Notes under the pieces: generated by a model
What the model saw: only the letters and a program-made list of their open reading frames with translations
Told to the model about the DNA's origin: nothing
The model's database searches: none
Made by a program: the position numbers and the translations under genes
Assembly: GCA_026770585.1 (NCBI GenBank)
Contig: MU646443.1
Span: 329,713 to 344,815, forward strand
Source: Baffinella frigidus
Taxonomy: Eukaryota > Cryptophyceae > Cryptomonadales > Baffinellaceae
Reading direction: 5' to 3'
Length of the DNA: 15,103 nucleotides
Shown: positions 1 to 6,894 of the stretch, one piece after another
Layout: each line of letters opens with the position of its first letter
Numbering within the stretch: the stretch's first letter is position 1

Positions 1-36
<36 letters not shown>

Positions 37-70
37 CTCTCTCTCTCTCGCTCTCTCTCACGTTCTCTCG

Positions 71-102
<32 letters not shown>

Positions 103-176
103 ATCTCTATCTCTCTCTCTCGCTCGCTCTCTTATTCTCTCGCTCGCTCTCTCTCTCTCGTTCGATCTCGCTAGGT
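1..176. repeat. CT microsatellite with CTCG interruptions
   Basis: An almost pure CT/CTCG tract, ending near CGTTCGATCTCGCTAGG. On the gene's sense strand it is GA-rich. Confidence 0.95.
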
Positions 177-225
177 CTTCCCCGGTGCTGCACAGGCGTT
201 CACAGCGGTAAGCACCAACATATTT

Positions 226-266
226 CTCTCAAGCCTTGGAATTGACTCAACTCCAAGGCTTGAGAG
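226..266. repeat. 15-bp perfect inverted repeat
   Basis: Arms CTCTCAAGCCTTGGA (226-240) and TCCAAGGCTTGAGAG (252-266) with an 11-base loop. It continues into GTAATAAAGAAGAAG and shares this end with the dispersed family at 5621, 7166 and 10131. Confidence 0.85.
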
Positions 267-310
267 TAATAAAGAAGAAGAAGAAGAAGAAGAAGGTGGC
301 GCGGGGAGCT

Positions 311-385
311 TCACCCCAAACCCTAAACCCCATACGCTACAACCTAACCCGTAGACGCTAGACCCTGAAACCTAAACCCGAACCC
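311..385 (-). repeat. Telomere-like tract, C-rich on plus
   Basis: Degenerate CCCTAAACCC-type heptamers. The companion tract at 556-690 is of the same type and belongs to the same duplication. On the gene's sense strand these read TTTAGGG. Confidence 0.75.
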
Positions 386-445
386 CACCTCCGTTGAGTT
401 GCGCAGCGTTTCCATAGAAGGAGCAACTCTCGAATGTCGCAAGTA
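384..445 (-). pseudogene. E11 copy
   Basis: It reads LATFESCSFYGNAAQLNGGG followed by GTTCGG, matching E11 except in its first codons. No CAG is seen at the normal acceptor place. The copy is part of a larger duplication (about 290-427 and 534-723) that includes the telomere-like repeats and GGTGGCGCGGGGAGCT. Confidence 0.65.
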
Positions 446-555
446 CCAGCACCGTCAACTCTTGCCATTTTTCCATGCGTTTCTGTGGCCCACAGATGCG
501 AATACCTATCTACAGAAGAAAAATAAGAAGAGGAAGAAGGTGGCGCGGGGAGCTG

Positions 556-682
556 ACCCCTGAACCATGAATGAACCCTGCACTCTGAAACTTAAAACCT
601 CAACCGCGAACTGTGAACCGTGAACCGTCAACCGTCACCCCCAAACCCTAACCATATAAACACTAAACCCTAAACCCTGAAC
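556..682 (-). repeat. Telomere-like tract, C-rich on plus
   Basis: Degenerate repeats such as AACCGTGAACCGTCAACCGT, then CCCTAAACCCTGAACCCC, running up to the E11 donor. Confidence 0.7.
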
Positions 683-760
683 CCCACCTCCATTGAGTTG
701 CGCAGCGTTTCCATAGAAGGAGCAGCGCTCGAAAGTTGCCAAGCCCCCGCGAATGTACAC
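683..760 (-). CDS. E11: Pmp-type repeat exon CSFYGNAA-GGG (26 codons)
   Basis: Seen: acceptor GTGGGCAG, then VYIRGGLATFERCSFYGNAA, then QLNGGG, ending GGG before a GTTCAG donor. Length 78 bp, phase 0/0. F-E-R-C-S-F-Y-G-N-A-A-Q-L-N-G-G-G is a clear Pmp repeat following directly on E10. After the donor the sequence turns into degenerate telomere-like repeat with stops, so the exon must end here. A second copy of the 3' two thirds lies at 384-445. It is the last exon I can support in the window. The C-terminus of the protein must be further left, outside the window. Confidence 0.83.
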
Positions 761-795
761 CTGCCCACACCAAGCGAGAGAGAGAGCAACGTGCG

Positions 796-1149
796 GTTAT
801 TACGGATCGAAACCAACCAAGCAGATCAAACAGGTTATTATAGGTCTTTGGGGGCGCGCTTTACATAGGTTGTGCAAAGTGGACGGTGTGTGAAAAGTGT
901 GTGAAACGTGTGTGTTTATTACGGATCGAAACCAACCAAGCACGCGAGGGGGCAAATGGACCGGGTAATTTGTGGCCAAACTTCTCATTTGGGCAGGTTG
1001 GCGCCCACAAGTTGGACACGACTGGTACCAATTTTTGAATTCGCATCCGAGTTGAAACAATCCATTTACCCCCTCGCTATCCGACCAAGGTATAGGTCGC
1101 TGGGGACACGCTTTACATAGGTTGTGCAAAGTGGCCGGTGTGTGAAAAG
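796..1149. repeat. Two interleaved direct repeats
   Basis: TTATTACGGATCGAAACCAA occurs at 796 and 917. A second block of about 58 bases (GCTTTACATAGGTTGTGCAA within it) occurs at 840-898 and 1092-1149. This produces the repetitive open frames on both strands here. Confidence 0.8.
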
Positions 1150-1477
1150 TGGACGAGGAAGGGACATCTGGGGGGTGCGAGGGATCAGGGAAATGGCTCA
1201 AGCTGCAGTCTCGATTTGATCCACTTCGGTAGGGTTATGATCGACACAATGGCTCCAACGTCACAAATGGCTCCAAGCCCTCGAGGACCCTACGGCAGGG
1301 TTCTGAACCAGGCCGGGAATGCCTCCGAGGGGGAGCAAGATGAACTTGCTGCACCACCAGCAACCCGAAACAGCTCTTTTCAGGTGTGGGAGCTTCGGAT
1401 GTTCATTCCTTCCGCAGGCCGCTACGGTAGGACATTCCTAGGGACCTAGGGGTTTCCCAGGGGGTGGATAGATGGCT

Positions 1478-1497
1478 GGTACACTTTAAAGTGTACC
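1478..1497. repeat. 20-bp perfect palindrome
   Basis: GGTACACTTTAAAGTGTACC is fully self-complementary without a loop. Confidence 0.9.
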
Positions 1498-1548
1498 TCC
1501 TGGGGTGAATCCCGTCCTTGGAAAACCAGATTTAAGCCGCAAGGGGTT

Positions 1549-1591
1549 GGTGGTTGTAGAGGGGGGGGAGACCACCCCCCCTAGAACCACC
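1549..1591. repeat. Inverted repeat with G/C runs
   Basis: GGTGGTTGTAGA plus a G run pairs with a C run plus CTAGAACCACC. The centre (GAGACCA) matches the end border of E10, so this is a folded remnant next to an exon stub. Confidence 0.6.
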
Positions 1592-1842
1592 GTAGGGCCA
1601 TGGGTATAGGCATACTGTAGGGTCCTAGGGACGAGGAGGCAACCATGTAGGGGAACTCCGACATTGCTACCCCTGATACAGAGGTACCATGCCAGAGGGC
1701 TTGAGGGAAACCGACGCCTTATCCACGCCATATCTGGCGTCGTTGACTTAAGTATTCAGTGGATTCCCCTTGAAAGATGTCAAAAGTGGATGTTTCGAGC
1801 CCTCTGGCGTGGTAGTGGCAAGCCTGTAGGGAGGGGGGAGAC

Positions 1843-1883
1843 CGCCCCCCCGACGTTGGCGGTGTTTGAGAAGAAGATGCAGC
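1843..1883 (-). pseudogene. E10 copy, 3' half plus donor
   Basis: It reads GCIFFSNTANVGGA and the same GCG|GTCTCC border as E10. The GGALF part and the acceptor are missing. A shorter remnant of the same border (GGGGTG|GTCTCC) lies at 1567-1584. Confidence 0.63.
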
Positions 1884-2016
1884 CCCCCTAGGCCCCTACG
1901 GCCTACCGTAGGACTAACCACCCGGTTTTCAGACTGCCACCCTATTAACTTGAGGACTATCCACGAAATCCCTTTGTACTCCGCTGTGTGGAGTTTAGGG
2001 TAGAGGGGGTGGAGAC

Positions 2017-2104
2017 CGCCCCCCCGACATTGGCGGTGTTGGAGAAGAAGATGCAGTCCTGGAACTTTGGCCGACCCTCCTTGATGAAGAGCGCGCCACC
2101 GAAG
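2017..2104 (-). CDS. E10: complete Pmp-type repeat exon GGALF-NTANVGGA
   Basis: Seen: acceptor CGGTGTGCAG, one base completing serine, then FGGALFIKEGRPKFQDC, then IFFSNTANVGGA, ending GCG before a GTCTCC donor. Length 88 bp, phase 2 to 0. It is an almost perfect Pmp repeat: GGAL, then F.DC.FF.N.A..GGA. In the joined product VGGA continues with V-Y-I-R of E11, restoring GGAVY. The acceptor lies about 35 bases after the last CTGACTAAT unit of a 21-bp minisatellite, which could serve as branch site. Three truncated copies (2237-2298, 2431-2492, 2794-2860) have the same acceptor but stop soon after CIFF. Confidence 0.85.
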
Positions 2105-2115
2105 CTGCACACCGT

Positions 2116-2236
2116 CAGCACAACAATACTATTAGTCAGCACTACAATACTATTAGTCAGCATAATAATACTATGTGTCAGCACTACAATACTATTAATC
2201 AGCACTACAACATTATTAGTCAGCACTATAAGTTTC
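2116..2236. repeat. 21-bp minisatellite, array 1
   Basis: Units CAGCACTACAATACTATTAGT start at 2116, 2137, 2158, 2179, 2200 and 2221 in exact 21-bp phase. On the gene's sense strand each unit reads CTGACTAATAG, like a branch site. The array is directly upstream of the E10 acceptor. Confidence 0.93.
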
Positions 2237-2298
2237 AGAAGAAGATGCAGTCCTGGAACTTTGGCCGACCCTCCTTGATGAAGAGAGCGCCACCGAAG
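2237..2298 (-). pseudogene. E10 copy, stops after CIFF (194-bp unit)
   Basis: It has a GTGTGCAG acceptor and reads FGGALFIKEGRPKFQDC, then IFF and TGA. It is 194 bp upstream of E10 and nearly identical to its first 20 codons, including the minisatellite in front. Confidence 0.7.
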
Positions 2299-2309
2299 CT
2301 GCACACCGT

Positions 2310-2430
2310 CAGCACAACAATACTATTAGTCAGTACTACAATACTATTAGTCAGCATAATAATACTATCTGTCAGCACTACAATACTATTAGTCAGCACT
2401 ACAATATTATTAGACAGCACTATAAGTTTC
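2310..2430. repeat. 21-bp minisatellite, array 2
   Basis: Units start at 2310, 2331, 2352, 2373, 2394 and 2415. Shifted by exactly 194 bp from array 1 and nearly identical to it, so array plus E10 copy were duplicated as one block. Confidence 0.93.
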
Positions 2431-2492
2431 AGAAGAAGATGCAGTCCTCGAACTTTGGCCGACCCTCCTTGATGAACAGCGCGCCGCCGAAG
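2431..2492 (-). pseudogene. E10 copy, stops after CIFF
   Basis: It has a CACCGCAG acceptor and reads FGGALFIKEGRPKFEDC, then IFF and TGA. It is exactly 194 bp from the next copy. Confidence 0.68.
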
Positions 2493-2569
2493 CTGCGGTG
2501 TTTGGGGTTTGGGGCTCAGGGGTTAGGGTTTGCTTGCCCTGCACACCGCTCGCTCGGTCAGATTCCTTG

Positions 2570-2793
2570 GCACTACAATACTATTAGTCAGCAGAACAAC
2601 ACTATTAGTCAGCACTACAATGCTTTTAGTCAGCACAACAATACTATTAGACAGCACTAAAATACTATTAGTCAGCACTACAATGCTTTCAGTCAGCACA
2701 CCAATACTATTGGTCAGCACTACAATACTATGAGTCAGCACCACAATACTATTAGTCAGCACTACAATACTATTAGTCGCTGCAATACTATTT
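2570..2793. repeat. 21-bp minisatellite, array 3
   Basis: About ten units, in 21-bp phase from 2589, with variants (GCTTTTAGT, TATTGGT, TATGAGT). It lies just before the E10 copy at 2794-2860 on the plus strand. Confidence 0.9.
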
Positions 2794-2860
2794 GTTGGAG
2801 AAGAAGATGCAGTCCTCGAACTTTGGCCGACCCTCCTTGACGAACAACGCGCCGCCGAAG
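2794..2860 (-). pseudogene. E10 copy, stops after FFSNK
   Basis: It has a TACCGCAG acceptor and reads FGGALFVKEGRPKFEDC, then IFFSNK and TAG. The NTANVGGA end is replaced by the 21-bp minisatellite. Confidence 0.68.
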
Positions 2861-2867
2861 CTGCGGT

Positions 2868-2998
2868 ATTTGGTATTTGGTATTTAGTATTTGGTATTAG
2901 GTATTTGGTATTTAGTACTTGGTATTTGGTACTTGGTATTTCATATTTCATATTTGGTATTTGGTACTTGGTATTTAGTATTTAGGGTTTAGGTTGTG
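2868..2998 (+). repeat. TATTTGG heptamer tract grading into TTTAGGG
   Basis: A 7-bp repeat (GGTATTT with variants GTACTT, CATATTT) that changes gradually into GTATTTAGGGTTTAGG. The heptamer period is kept, suggesting a diverged telomere-like repeat. Confidence 0.75.
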
Positions 2999-3021
2999 GG
3001 GTTGAGGGTTCAGGTTGTAGG

Positions 3022-3094
3022 GCAACCTGGACGCGCGGTTGTTGTAGAGGTGGCAGTGGCGAATCGATTGGGCGTGGCCACGCACGCGAGACCC
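3022..3094 (-). pseudogene. E9 copy with frameshift
   Basis: It matches the CEGLACVATP segment and the last codons up to TCCAG|GTTGCC, but an extra base near VIRHC breaks the frame. It is the most downstream of the E9 copies. Confidence 0.58.
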
Positions 3095-3105
3095 TCGCAC
3101 CCCGT

Positions 3106-3260
3106 CAGCACTACAACACTATTAGTCAGACTACAATACTATTAGTCAGCAATACACCCCTATTAGTCAGCACTACAATACTCTTAGTCAGCACTACAAT
3201 GCTATTAGTCAGCACTACAATACTATTAGTCAGTACTACACCACTATTAGCCAGCACGCC
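3106..3260. repeat. 21-bp minisatellite, array 4
   Basis: About seven units, some with short deletions (CAGACTACAATACTATTAGT). It separates the two most downstream E9 copies. Confidence 0.88.
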
Positions 3261-3278
3261 TAAACCCTCAACCATCAA

Positions 3279-3350
3279 CCTGGACGCGCGGTTGTTGTAG
3301 AAGTAGCAGTGGCGGATAACAGGCGTCGCGAATCACGCCAACCCCTCGCA
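3279..3350 (-). pseudogene. E9 copy with in-frame stop
   Basis: It reads CEGLA, a TGA stop, then FATPVIRHCYFYNNRAS and a TCCAG|GTTGAT border. The donor end is well kept, but the 5' part and acceptor are missing. Confidence 0.63.
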
Positions 3351-3469
3351 CGCGAATCGTCGGCTCAAACAGATCTACACGTTTACAATGGCCTTTCTGG
3401 TACAAAATTAAATGGTTTCGCATAGAAGGACTGCGCCCCCCCCAAGGATACACTTAAATTTCATCAAAC

Positions 3470-3585
3470 CTGGACGCGCGGTTGTTGTAGAAGTAGCAGT
3501 GGCGGATGACGGGCGTGGCCACGCACGCCAACCCTTCGCACGCGGAGGTGTCGGCGCCAGACGCGTCCACGCGAGATACCCGTAT
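3470..3585 (-). CDS. E9: beta-helix exon IRHCYFYNN (38 codons plus 2 bases)
   Basis: Seen: acceptor GCGGCAG, then IRVSRVDASGADTSACEG, then LACVATPVIRHCYFYNNRAS, ending AG before a GTTTGA donor. Length 116 bp, phase 0 to 2. AG plus the first base of E10 gives serine. Known: V-I-x-x-C-x-F-x-N-N is the buried strand of a Pmp-type repeat and is expected to be followed by GGA, which E10 provides. Five other copies lie within 1.2 kb; this is the only one that is open and has both splice borders. The short link from E8 (VRQ) to E9 (IRVS) is less typical, so a small exon between them cannot be excluded. Confidence 0.8.
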
Positions 3586-3697
3586 CTGCCGCGTCGAGGG
3601 ACCATTTATGGTGTCCATTTAGTTTCGTGGTACTAACTAAAACGGTCCTTTTATTTTCGTGGTACTGATTAAAATTTGTCCGGTACAAATACATGTT

Positions 3698-3788
3698 AGC
3701 AGTGGCGGATGACGGGCGTGGCCACGCACGCCAACCCCTCGCACCCGGACGTGTCGGCGCCAGACGCGTCGACGCGCGACACCCTTAT
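3698..3788 (-). pseudogene. E9 copy lacking the 3' end
   Basis: It has a GTGGCAG acceptor and reads IRVSRVDASGADTSGCEG, then LACVATPVIRHC and a TAA stop. The YFYNNRAS segment and the donor are absent. It lies 203 bp upstream of E9 in the transcript. Confidence 0.65.
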
Positions 3789-3906
3789 CTGCCACGATAC
3801 GGCGAGTCTATTTAGTTTCGTGGTACTAACTATAACGGTCCTTTTATTTTCGTGGTACTGATTTAGAATTGCGCGGTACAAAGACGTGTTATTATGCAGA
3901 CGTGTC

Positions 3907-3993
3907 AGCAGTGGCGGATGACGGGCGTGGCCACACACGCCAACCTCTCGCACGCGGAGGTGCACCAGACGCGTCCACGCGAGACACGCGAAT
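3907..3993 (-). pseudogene. E9 copy with internal deletion
   Basis: It has a CGGCAG acceptor and reads IRVSRVDASGA, then a deletion shifts the frame. After the shift the DNA still matches the segment for LACVATPVIRHC. The NNRAS end is missing. Confidence 0.62.
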
Positions 3994-4137
3994 CTGCCGC
4001 GTCGAGGGACCATTTATGGCGTCCATCTATTTTCGTGGTACTAAATAAACGCGTCCTTTTATTTTCGTGGTACCAATTAAAATCGCTGGGTACTAAGAAC
4101 GGAAAATCGCTGGGTTATTAAGAACGGATTCAGGCCG

Positions 4138-4177
4138 AGGTGTCGGCGCCAGAAGAGTCCACGCGAGACACCCGCAT
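4138..4177 (-). pseudogene. E9 copy, first 13 codons
   Basis: It follows CCCAG and reads MRVSRVDSSGADTS, then a stop in the same frame. It is the most upstream of the E9 copies in the transcript, next to the telomere-like tract at 4180-4452. Confidence 0.6.
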
Positions 4178-4179
4178 CT

Positions 4180-4452
4180 GGGTTTGGGGTTTGGGGCTCA
4201 GGGTCTGGGGCCTCGGGTGTAGGGCTGAGGGTTTGTGTTTTGTGTTTTGGGGGTTGGTGTTTGGTGTTTGGTGTTTGGTGTTTGGTGTTTGGTGTTTGGT
4301 GTTTGTTGTTGAGTGTCTAGGGGTTGGGGTTCAAGGTTCAAGGTTCAGGGTTCAGGGTTTAGGGTTCGGGGTTCAGGGTTCAGGGTTCAGGGTTCAGGGT
4401 GCAGGGTTCAGGGTTCAGGGTTCGGGGTTCAGGGTTTAGGGTTCAGGGTGTA
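4180..4452 (+). repeat. Telomere-like tract (GGGTTCA, TTTAGGG, GTGTTTG)
   Basis: A 7-base period with regional variants: GTGTTTG in the left half, GGGTTCA in the right half. This yields a long repetitive open frame on plus that is not a gene. Confidence 0.85.
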
Positions 4453-4454
4453 GA

Positions 4455-5181
4455 GTGCACCTGATAAACCCTGCGGAAGGAGAGAGCTTCGCAAGGCAGT
4501 ACAGAGCAACGCTAAGTTGAAATCCCGGCTCCACGGTACAAATCCGTCAACTTTCGGATGCACCTGGCGAACCCGGCGGAAGGAGAGGGCGTCGCAACGA
4601 AGTTCGGAGCAAAGCTAAGTTGACATGCTGGTTTCGCGGTACAAAATCGTCAACTTTCGGGTGAACCTGGCGAACCCGGCGGAAGGAGAGGGCGTCGCAA
4701 CGAAGTTCGGAGCAAAGCTAAGTTGACATGCTGGTTTCGCGGTACAAAATCGTCAACTTTCGGATGCACCTGGCGGACCCGGCGGAAGGAGAGGGCGTCG
4801 CAACGAAGTTCGGAGCAAAGCTAAGTTGACATGCTGGTTTCGCGGTACAAAATCGTCAACTTTCGGGTGCACCTGGCGCACCCGGCGGAAGGAGAGGGCG
4901 CCGCAAAGAAGTTCGGAGCAAAGCTAAGTTGACATGCTGGTTTCGCGGTACAAAATCGTCAACTTTCGGGTGCACCTGGCGAACCCGGCGGAAGGAGAGG
5001 GCGCCGCAACGAAGTTCGGAGCAAAGCTAAGTTGACATGCTGGTTTCGCGGTACAAAACCGTCAACTTTCGGGTGCACCTGGCGCACCCGGCGGAAGGAG
5101 AGGGCGCCGCAAAGAAGTTCGGAGCAAAGCTAAGTTGACATGCTGGTTTCGCGGTACAAAATCGTCAACTTTCGGGTGCAC
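4455..5181. repeat. 103-bp satellite, seven copies
   Basis: GTCAACTTTCGG recurs at 4546, 4649, 4752, 4855, 4958, 5061 and 5164, every step exactly 103. Each unit, on the sense strand, has a donor-like CAG|GTGCAC, the hairpin core AAGTTGAC...GTCAACTT with GGTACAAA inside, GCTTTGCTCCGAACTTC, and GGCGCCCTCTCCTTCCGCCG from the end of E8. The period is not a multiple of three, so it is not read as protein repeats. Confidence 0.95.
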
Positions 5182-5259
5182 CTGGCGAACTCGGCGGAAG
5201 GAGAGGGCGCCGCCCTGCTTGGCCACGCAGTTGCGTATCGAGAAGCCCTCCAGAATAAC
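5182..5259 (-). CDS. E8: beta-helix exon GFSIRNC-GGAL (26 codons)
   Basis: Seen: a textbook 3' splice site, TAATCCTAACCTTGCAACAG, with CCTAAC as a likely branch site, then VILEGFSIRNCVAKQGGALS, then FRRVRQ, ending CAG before a GTGCAC donor. Length 78 bp, phase 0/0. Known: [IV]-x-G-F-[ST]-I-x-N-C-x-A-x-x-G-G-A-[LI] is the core of a Pmp-type beta-helix repeat. Copies at 5696-5757 and 5529-5573 share the acceptor but lose or change the GGAL end. The last bases and the donor are repeated eight times by the 103-bp satellite directly downstream, so the real donor used could be this one or a later one. Confidence 0.83.
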
Positions 5260-5366
5260 CTGTTGCAAGGTTAGGATTAAGGGTGTCGGATATCGCCCCC
5301 CCCTGGTACCAATAACCTGTTGAAAGGTTAGGATTAAGGGTGTCGGATATCGCCCCCCCCTGGGTT
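5253..5366. repeat. Duplicated 3' splice-site region of E8
   Basis: Two copies, 57 bp apart, of a segment with AATAACCTGTTG, AAGGTTAGGATTAAGGGTG and a C run. On the sense strand both include TAATCCTAACC and end CAACAG|GTTATT. Only the downstream one is followed by the exon. Confidence 0.85.
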
Positions 5367-5528
5367 GGGGTTGAGCAAACTGTTCCCATCCTTTGTATTT
5401 GAGCAAACTGTTTCCATCCTTTATATTTGCTAAATTTGTACCCGGGGGGGTCGATTTCAGACACCCCCCTCGTACAAACCCGCCAGCTCTCCGAAGCGAG
5501 AATCAGCGTTTGTTCGCCCTGATTTGTC

Positions 5529-5573
5529 ACGCAGTTGCGTATCGAGAAGCTCTCGATAATAACCTGTTCGCGT
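5529..5573 (-). pseudogene. E8 copy, 5' half
   Basis: It follows GCGAACAG and reads VIIESFSIRNCVTNQG, then diverges before GGAL. It has an intact acceptor and no donor at the matching place. Confidence 0.63.
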
Positions 5574-5620
5574 TTTGGAATTTAGGGTTTAAAGTTTAGG
5601 GTTTATGGTTTTATTGTACC

Positions 5621-5690
5621 GAGGCGGGCTCGCCTTAAGGCTCATAGACTTTTGAATCACGCATCTCCAGGCTTGAGAGTTCTAAAGAAG
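5621..5690 (+). repeat. Dispersed repeat GAGGCGGGC...GAGAGT
   Basis: GAGGCGGGCTCGCCTTAAGG, then CTCATAGACTTTTGAATCAC, then GGCTTGAGAGTTCTAAAGAA. The same family is at 7166-7240 and 10131-10246, with its end at 226-297. It may be a SINE-like element because its 3' end runs into a GAA-rich tail; this is inference. Confidence 0.7.
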
Positions 5691-5695
5691 ACACA

Positions 5696-5757
5696 GAGAG
5701 GGCGCCGTGTCCCTGCTTGGCCACGCAGTTGCGTATCGAAAAGCCCTCGATAATAAC
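5696..5757 (-). pseudogene. E8 copy, GGAL end altered
   Basis: It follows AAATGCAG and reads VIIEGFSIRNCVAKQGHGAL, then SVSSLELS without a donor. The reading runs on into a dispersed repeat (5621-5690) before a stop. VIIEG is closer to the family consensus than VILEG in E8, so this might once have been the working exon. Confidence 0.62.
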
Positions 5758-5851
5758 CTGCATTTAGGATTTAGGGTTTATGGCGGAGTGAGGGAGAACG
5801 CGCCGTTTCTGGAGGGACACCTGGTCGCGGAATGGACTGGTCGCGGAATGG

Positions 5852-5925
5852 GTATCAAGTTTCGGGTATCAAGTTTCGGGTATCAAGTTTCGGGTATCAA
5901 GTTTCGGGTATCAAGTTTCGGGTTT
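5852..5925 (+). repeat. 14-bp tandem repeat GTATCAAGTTTCGG
   Basis: Five perfect units starting at 5852, 5866, 5880, 5894 and 5908. It grades into TTTCGGGTTTAGGG on the right. Confidence 0.93.
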
Positions 5926-6374
5926 AGGGGTCAGGGGGTTCCCTGAACCCTCAACACGAAAGGGTTACGGGTTTCGGGGTTTCGAGTTTCGGGTTTAGGG
6001 TCAGGGTTTAGACCTGATAGGGAGTGCAAATTGTATGCCCTACGGGTCGCCCTACGGTAGGAAGTGGCTCAGCAAATTCTTGTGGGTGTGGCCTATATAT
6101 GATAGATGGACGGCTTATTTGGACGTGACGGTAGTAACTTTTTGTACCGGCTTGTACCTTTTTGTACCGCCTTGTTACAGCCCGGTACTACTTTCGGGTT
6201 TAGGTTCAGGGTTTAGACCTCTGATAGGGAGTCAAGCGATTGCTTAGGGTTTCGGCTCACCTCGATGGCGCGTCCACACGAGAATGCCGAAGGATCCTTT
6301 TTACATGTGGGGCTGTGAACGTTTGTACTCGGATAGGGCATTCCAACCTCGCGCCTGGTATATTGTTTACTAGC

Positions 6375-6460
6375 GTGACCAATTTTTAACGAAAGTTACT
6401 ACACAAATGCCCTCTTGTAAAAACAAATGGTTTTAAATAAGCCCCTCTAGCATTCTCGAG
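6375..6460 (+). repeat. Half-element of the TACTACACA family
   Basis: AACGAAAGTTACTACACAAA, then CTTGTAAAAACAAATGGTTT and GCCCCTCTAGCATTCTCG. A close relative is at 11336-11402. It is not folded here. Confidence 0.7.
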
Positions 6461-6531
6461 TGGGTAGAGCGAGGTGCGGTTCCATCATCTTATCCTTACA
6501 CTCAGCTTCACTCGGGTTGCCCGATAATTCT

Positions 6532-6737
6532 CAAGTTGACACGCTGGGTCCGCGGTACAACCCCGTCAACTTTGCAGCAGAAACGAACCCGGGCCCAACA
6601 AATCGCTTCGCCCAAATAGACCGAGACAAAAAAGACCAAATAGAACGAACAAATAGACCGAGAGACAAATTGGTGAAACTAAATAAGCCGTACCCGGAAT
6701 CTATCCGTAGGTGAGAACGTTGCGAGTGTCCCGGCCC
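6532..6737 (+). repeat. Dispersed hairpin repeat, copy in intron 7
   Basis: CAAGTTGACACGCTGGGTCC, GCGGTACAA and CGTCAACTTT form the core stem AAGTTGAC/GTCAACTT. A CCCGGGCCCA segment and AAATAGACCGAGACAAA follow, ending in an E7 copy. The unit is repeated at 6775-6946. Confidence 0.8.
6694..6737 (-). pseudogene. E7 copy, last 14 codons plus donor
   Basis: It reads GAGTLATFSPTDRFR followed by GTACGG, matching the end of E7 and its donor. Its 5' side joins a 12-bp perfect hairpin (6740-6772). It sits 201 bp downstream of E7 in the transcript. Confidence 0.7.
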
Positions 6738-6739
6738 CA

Positions 6740-6772
6740 TTCATGGTCAAAAACCTTGTATTTGACCATGAA
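6740..6772. repeat. 12-bp perfect hairpin
   Basis: TTCATGGTCAAA (6740-6751) pairs with TTTGACCATGAA (6761-6772) around a 9-base loop. Confidence 0.9.
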
Positions 6773-6774
6773 TC

Positions 6775-6894
6775 TCAAGTTGACACGCTGGGGGTCTCCC
6801 GTAGAAACCCGCCAACCTTGCACCGAAAAGCGCCTGGGCCCACCAAATTGGCGAGACCAAATAGACCGATCCCTATCTAAGGGACGAGAAGTAC
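6775..6894 (+). repeat. Dispersed hairpin repeat, second copy in intron 7
   Basis: It starts CAAGTTGACACGCTGGG but the GGTACAAA core and the right arm are degenerate (CGCCAACCTT). It leads, 243 bp after the first copy, into E7 itself. Confidence 0.75.

Larger units (their letters stand above)
1..682 (-). other. Intron after E11, incomplete at the window edge
   Basis: It begins GTTCAGGG and holds two blocks of telomere-like repeat, an E11 copy, a 15-bp hairpin, a GAA tract and the CT microsatellite. No further exon is supported. An AG-preceded stretch near 203 (CTGTGCAG) gives no beta-helix reading. Confidence 0.6.
761..2016 (-). other. Intron between E10 and E11
   Basis: It starts GTCTCC and ends GGGCAG. 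Contents: E10 tail copies, direct repeats at 796-1149, a 20-bp palindrome at 1478-1497 and several CCTACGG/CCGTAGG inverted pairs. An open stretch at 1138-1449 on plus looks unlike any family I know. Otherwise nothing is recognised. Confidence 0.6.
2105..3469 (-). other. Intron between E9 and E10
   Basis: It starts GTTTGA and ends GTGTGCAG. It is filled by four 21-bp arrays, three E10 copies, two E9 copies and the TATTTGG tract. Only a short piece at 3360-3465 is not clearly repetitive. Confidence 0.65.
3470..4135. repeat. Tandem units of about 205 bp carrying E9
   Basis: AGCAGTGGCGG starts at 3495, 3698 and 3907 (steps 203 and 209). Each unit has an E9 copy followed by an AT-rich part with TTTTATTTTCGTGGTAC and a GGTACAAA motif. 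A part unit follows at 4138. Confidence 0.88.
3586..5181 (-). other. Intron between E8 and E9
   Basis: It starts GTGCAC and ends GCGGCAG. It consists of the 103-bp satellite, a telomere-like tract and E9-bearing units. Almost nothing in it is single-copy. Confidence 0.65.
5260..6894 (-). other. Intron between E7 and E8
   Basis: It starts GTACTT and ends GCAACAG. It holds E7 and E8 copies, a 14-bp tandem repeat, telomere-like tracts (5580-5610, 5930-6010, 6190-6250) and two hairpin-family copies. The stretch at 6020-6450 is mostly unassigned. A good donor-like GAG|GTGAGC on minus near 6260 has no recognisable exon before it. Confidence 0.6.

Noticed and set aside
311-690. True chromosome end
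   Set aside because: The heptamers are degenerate, short and flanked by exons and other repeats on both sides; they are interstitial.
796-944. tRNA-like internal promoter box (GGTTTCGATCC on minus)
   Set aside because: One-base mismatch to a B box, no A box at a suitable distance and no cloverleaf.
1138-1449. Open frame of 103 residues on the plus strand
   Set aside because: It is not an obvious repeat, but has no recognisable motif, no splice or start context and starts inside a duplicated segment. I could not support it.
2116-2793. Long open frames on both strands reading (I)LVSTT or VVLTNSI repeats
   Set aside because: They come from the 21-bp minisatellite, which is a multiple of three and so stays open; there is no codon preference or non-repeat sequence.
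4140-4439. Open frame of 99 residues rich in G, F, V and Q
   Set aside because: It is the telomere-like tract read in one frame; the heptamer repeat explains it entirely.
4455-5181. CRISPR-like array
   Set aside because: The units repeat along their whole 103 bp; there are no unique spacers, and part of each unit is copied from an exon.
6260-6300. Possible extra exon on minus ending GAG|GTGAGC
   Set aside because: A good donor, but no acceptor in a fitting phase and no family motif before it; E7 joins E8 without it.
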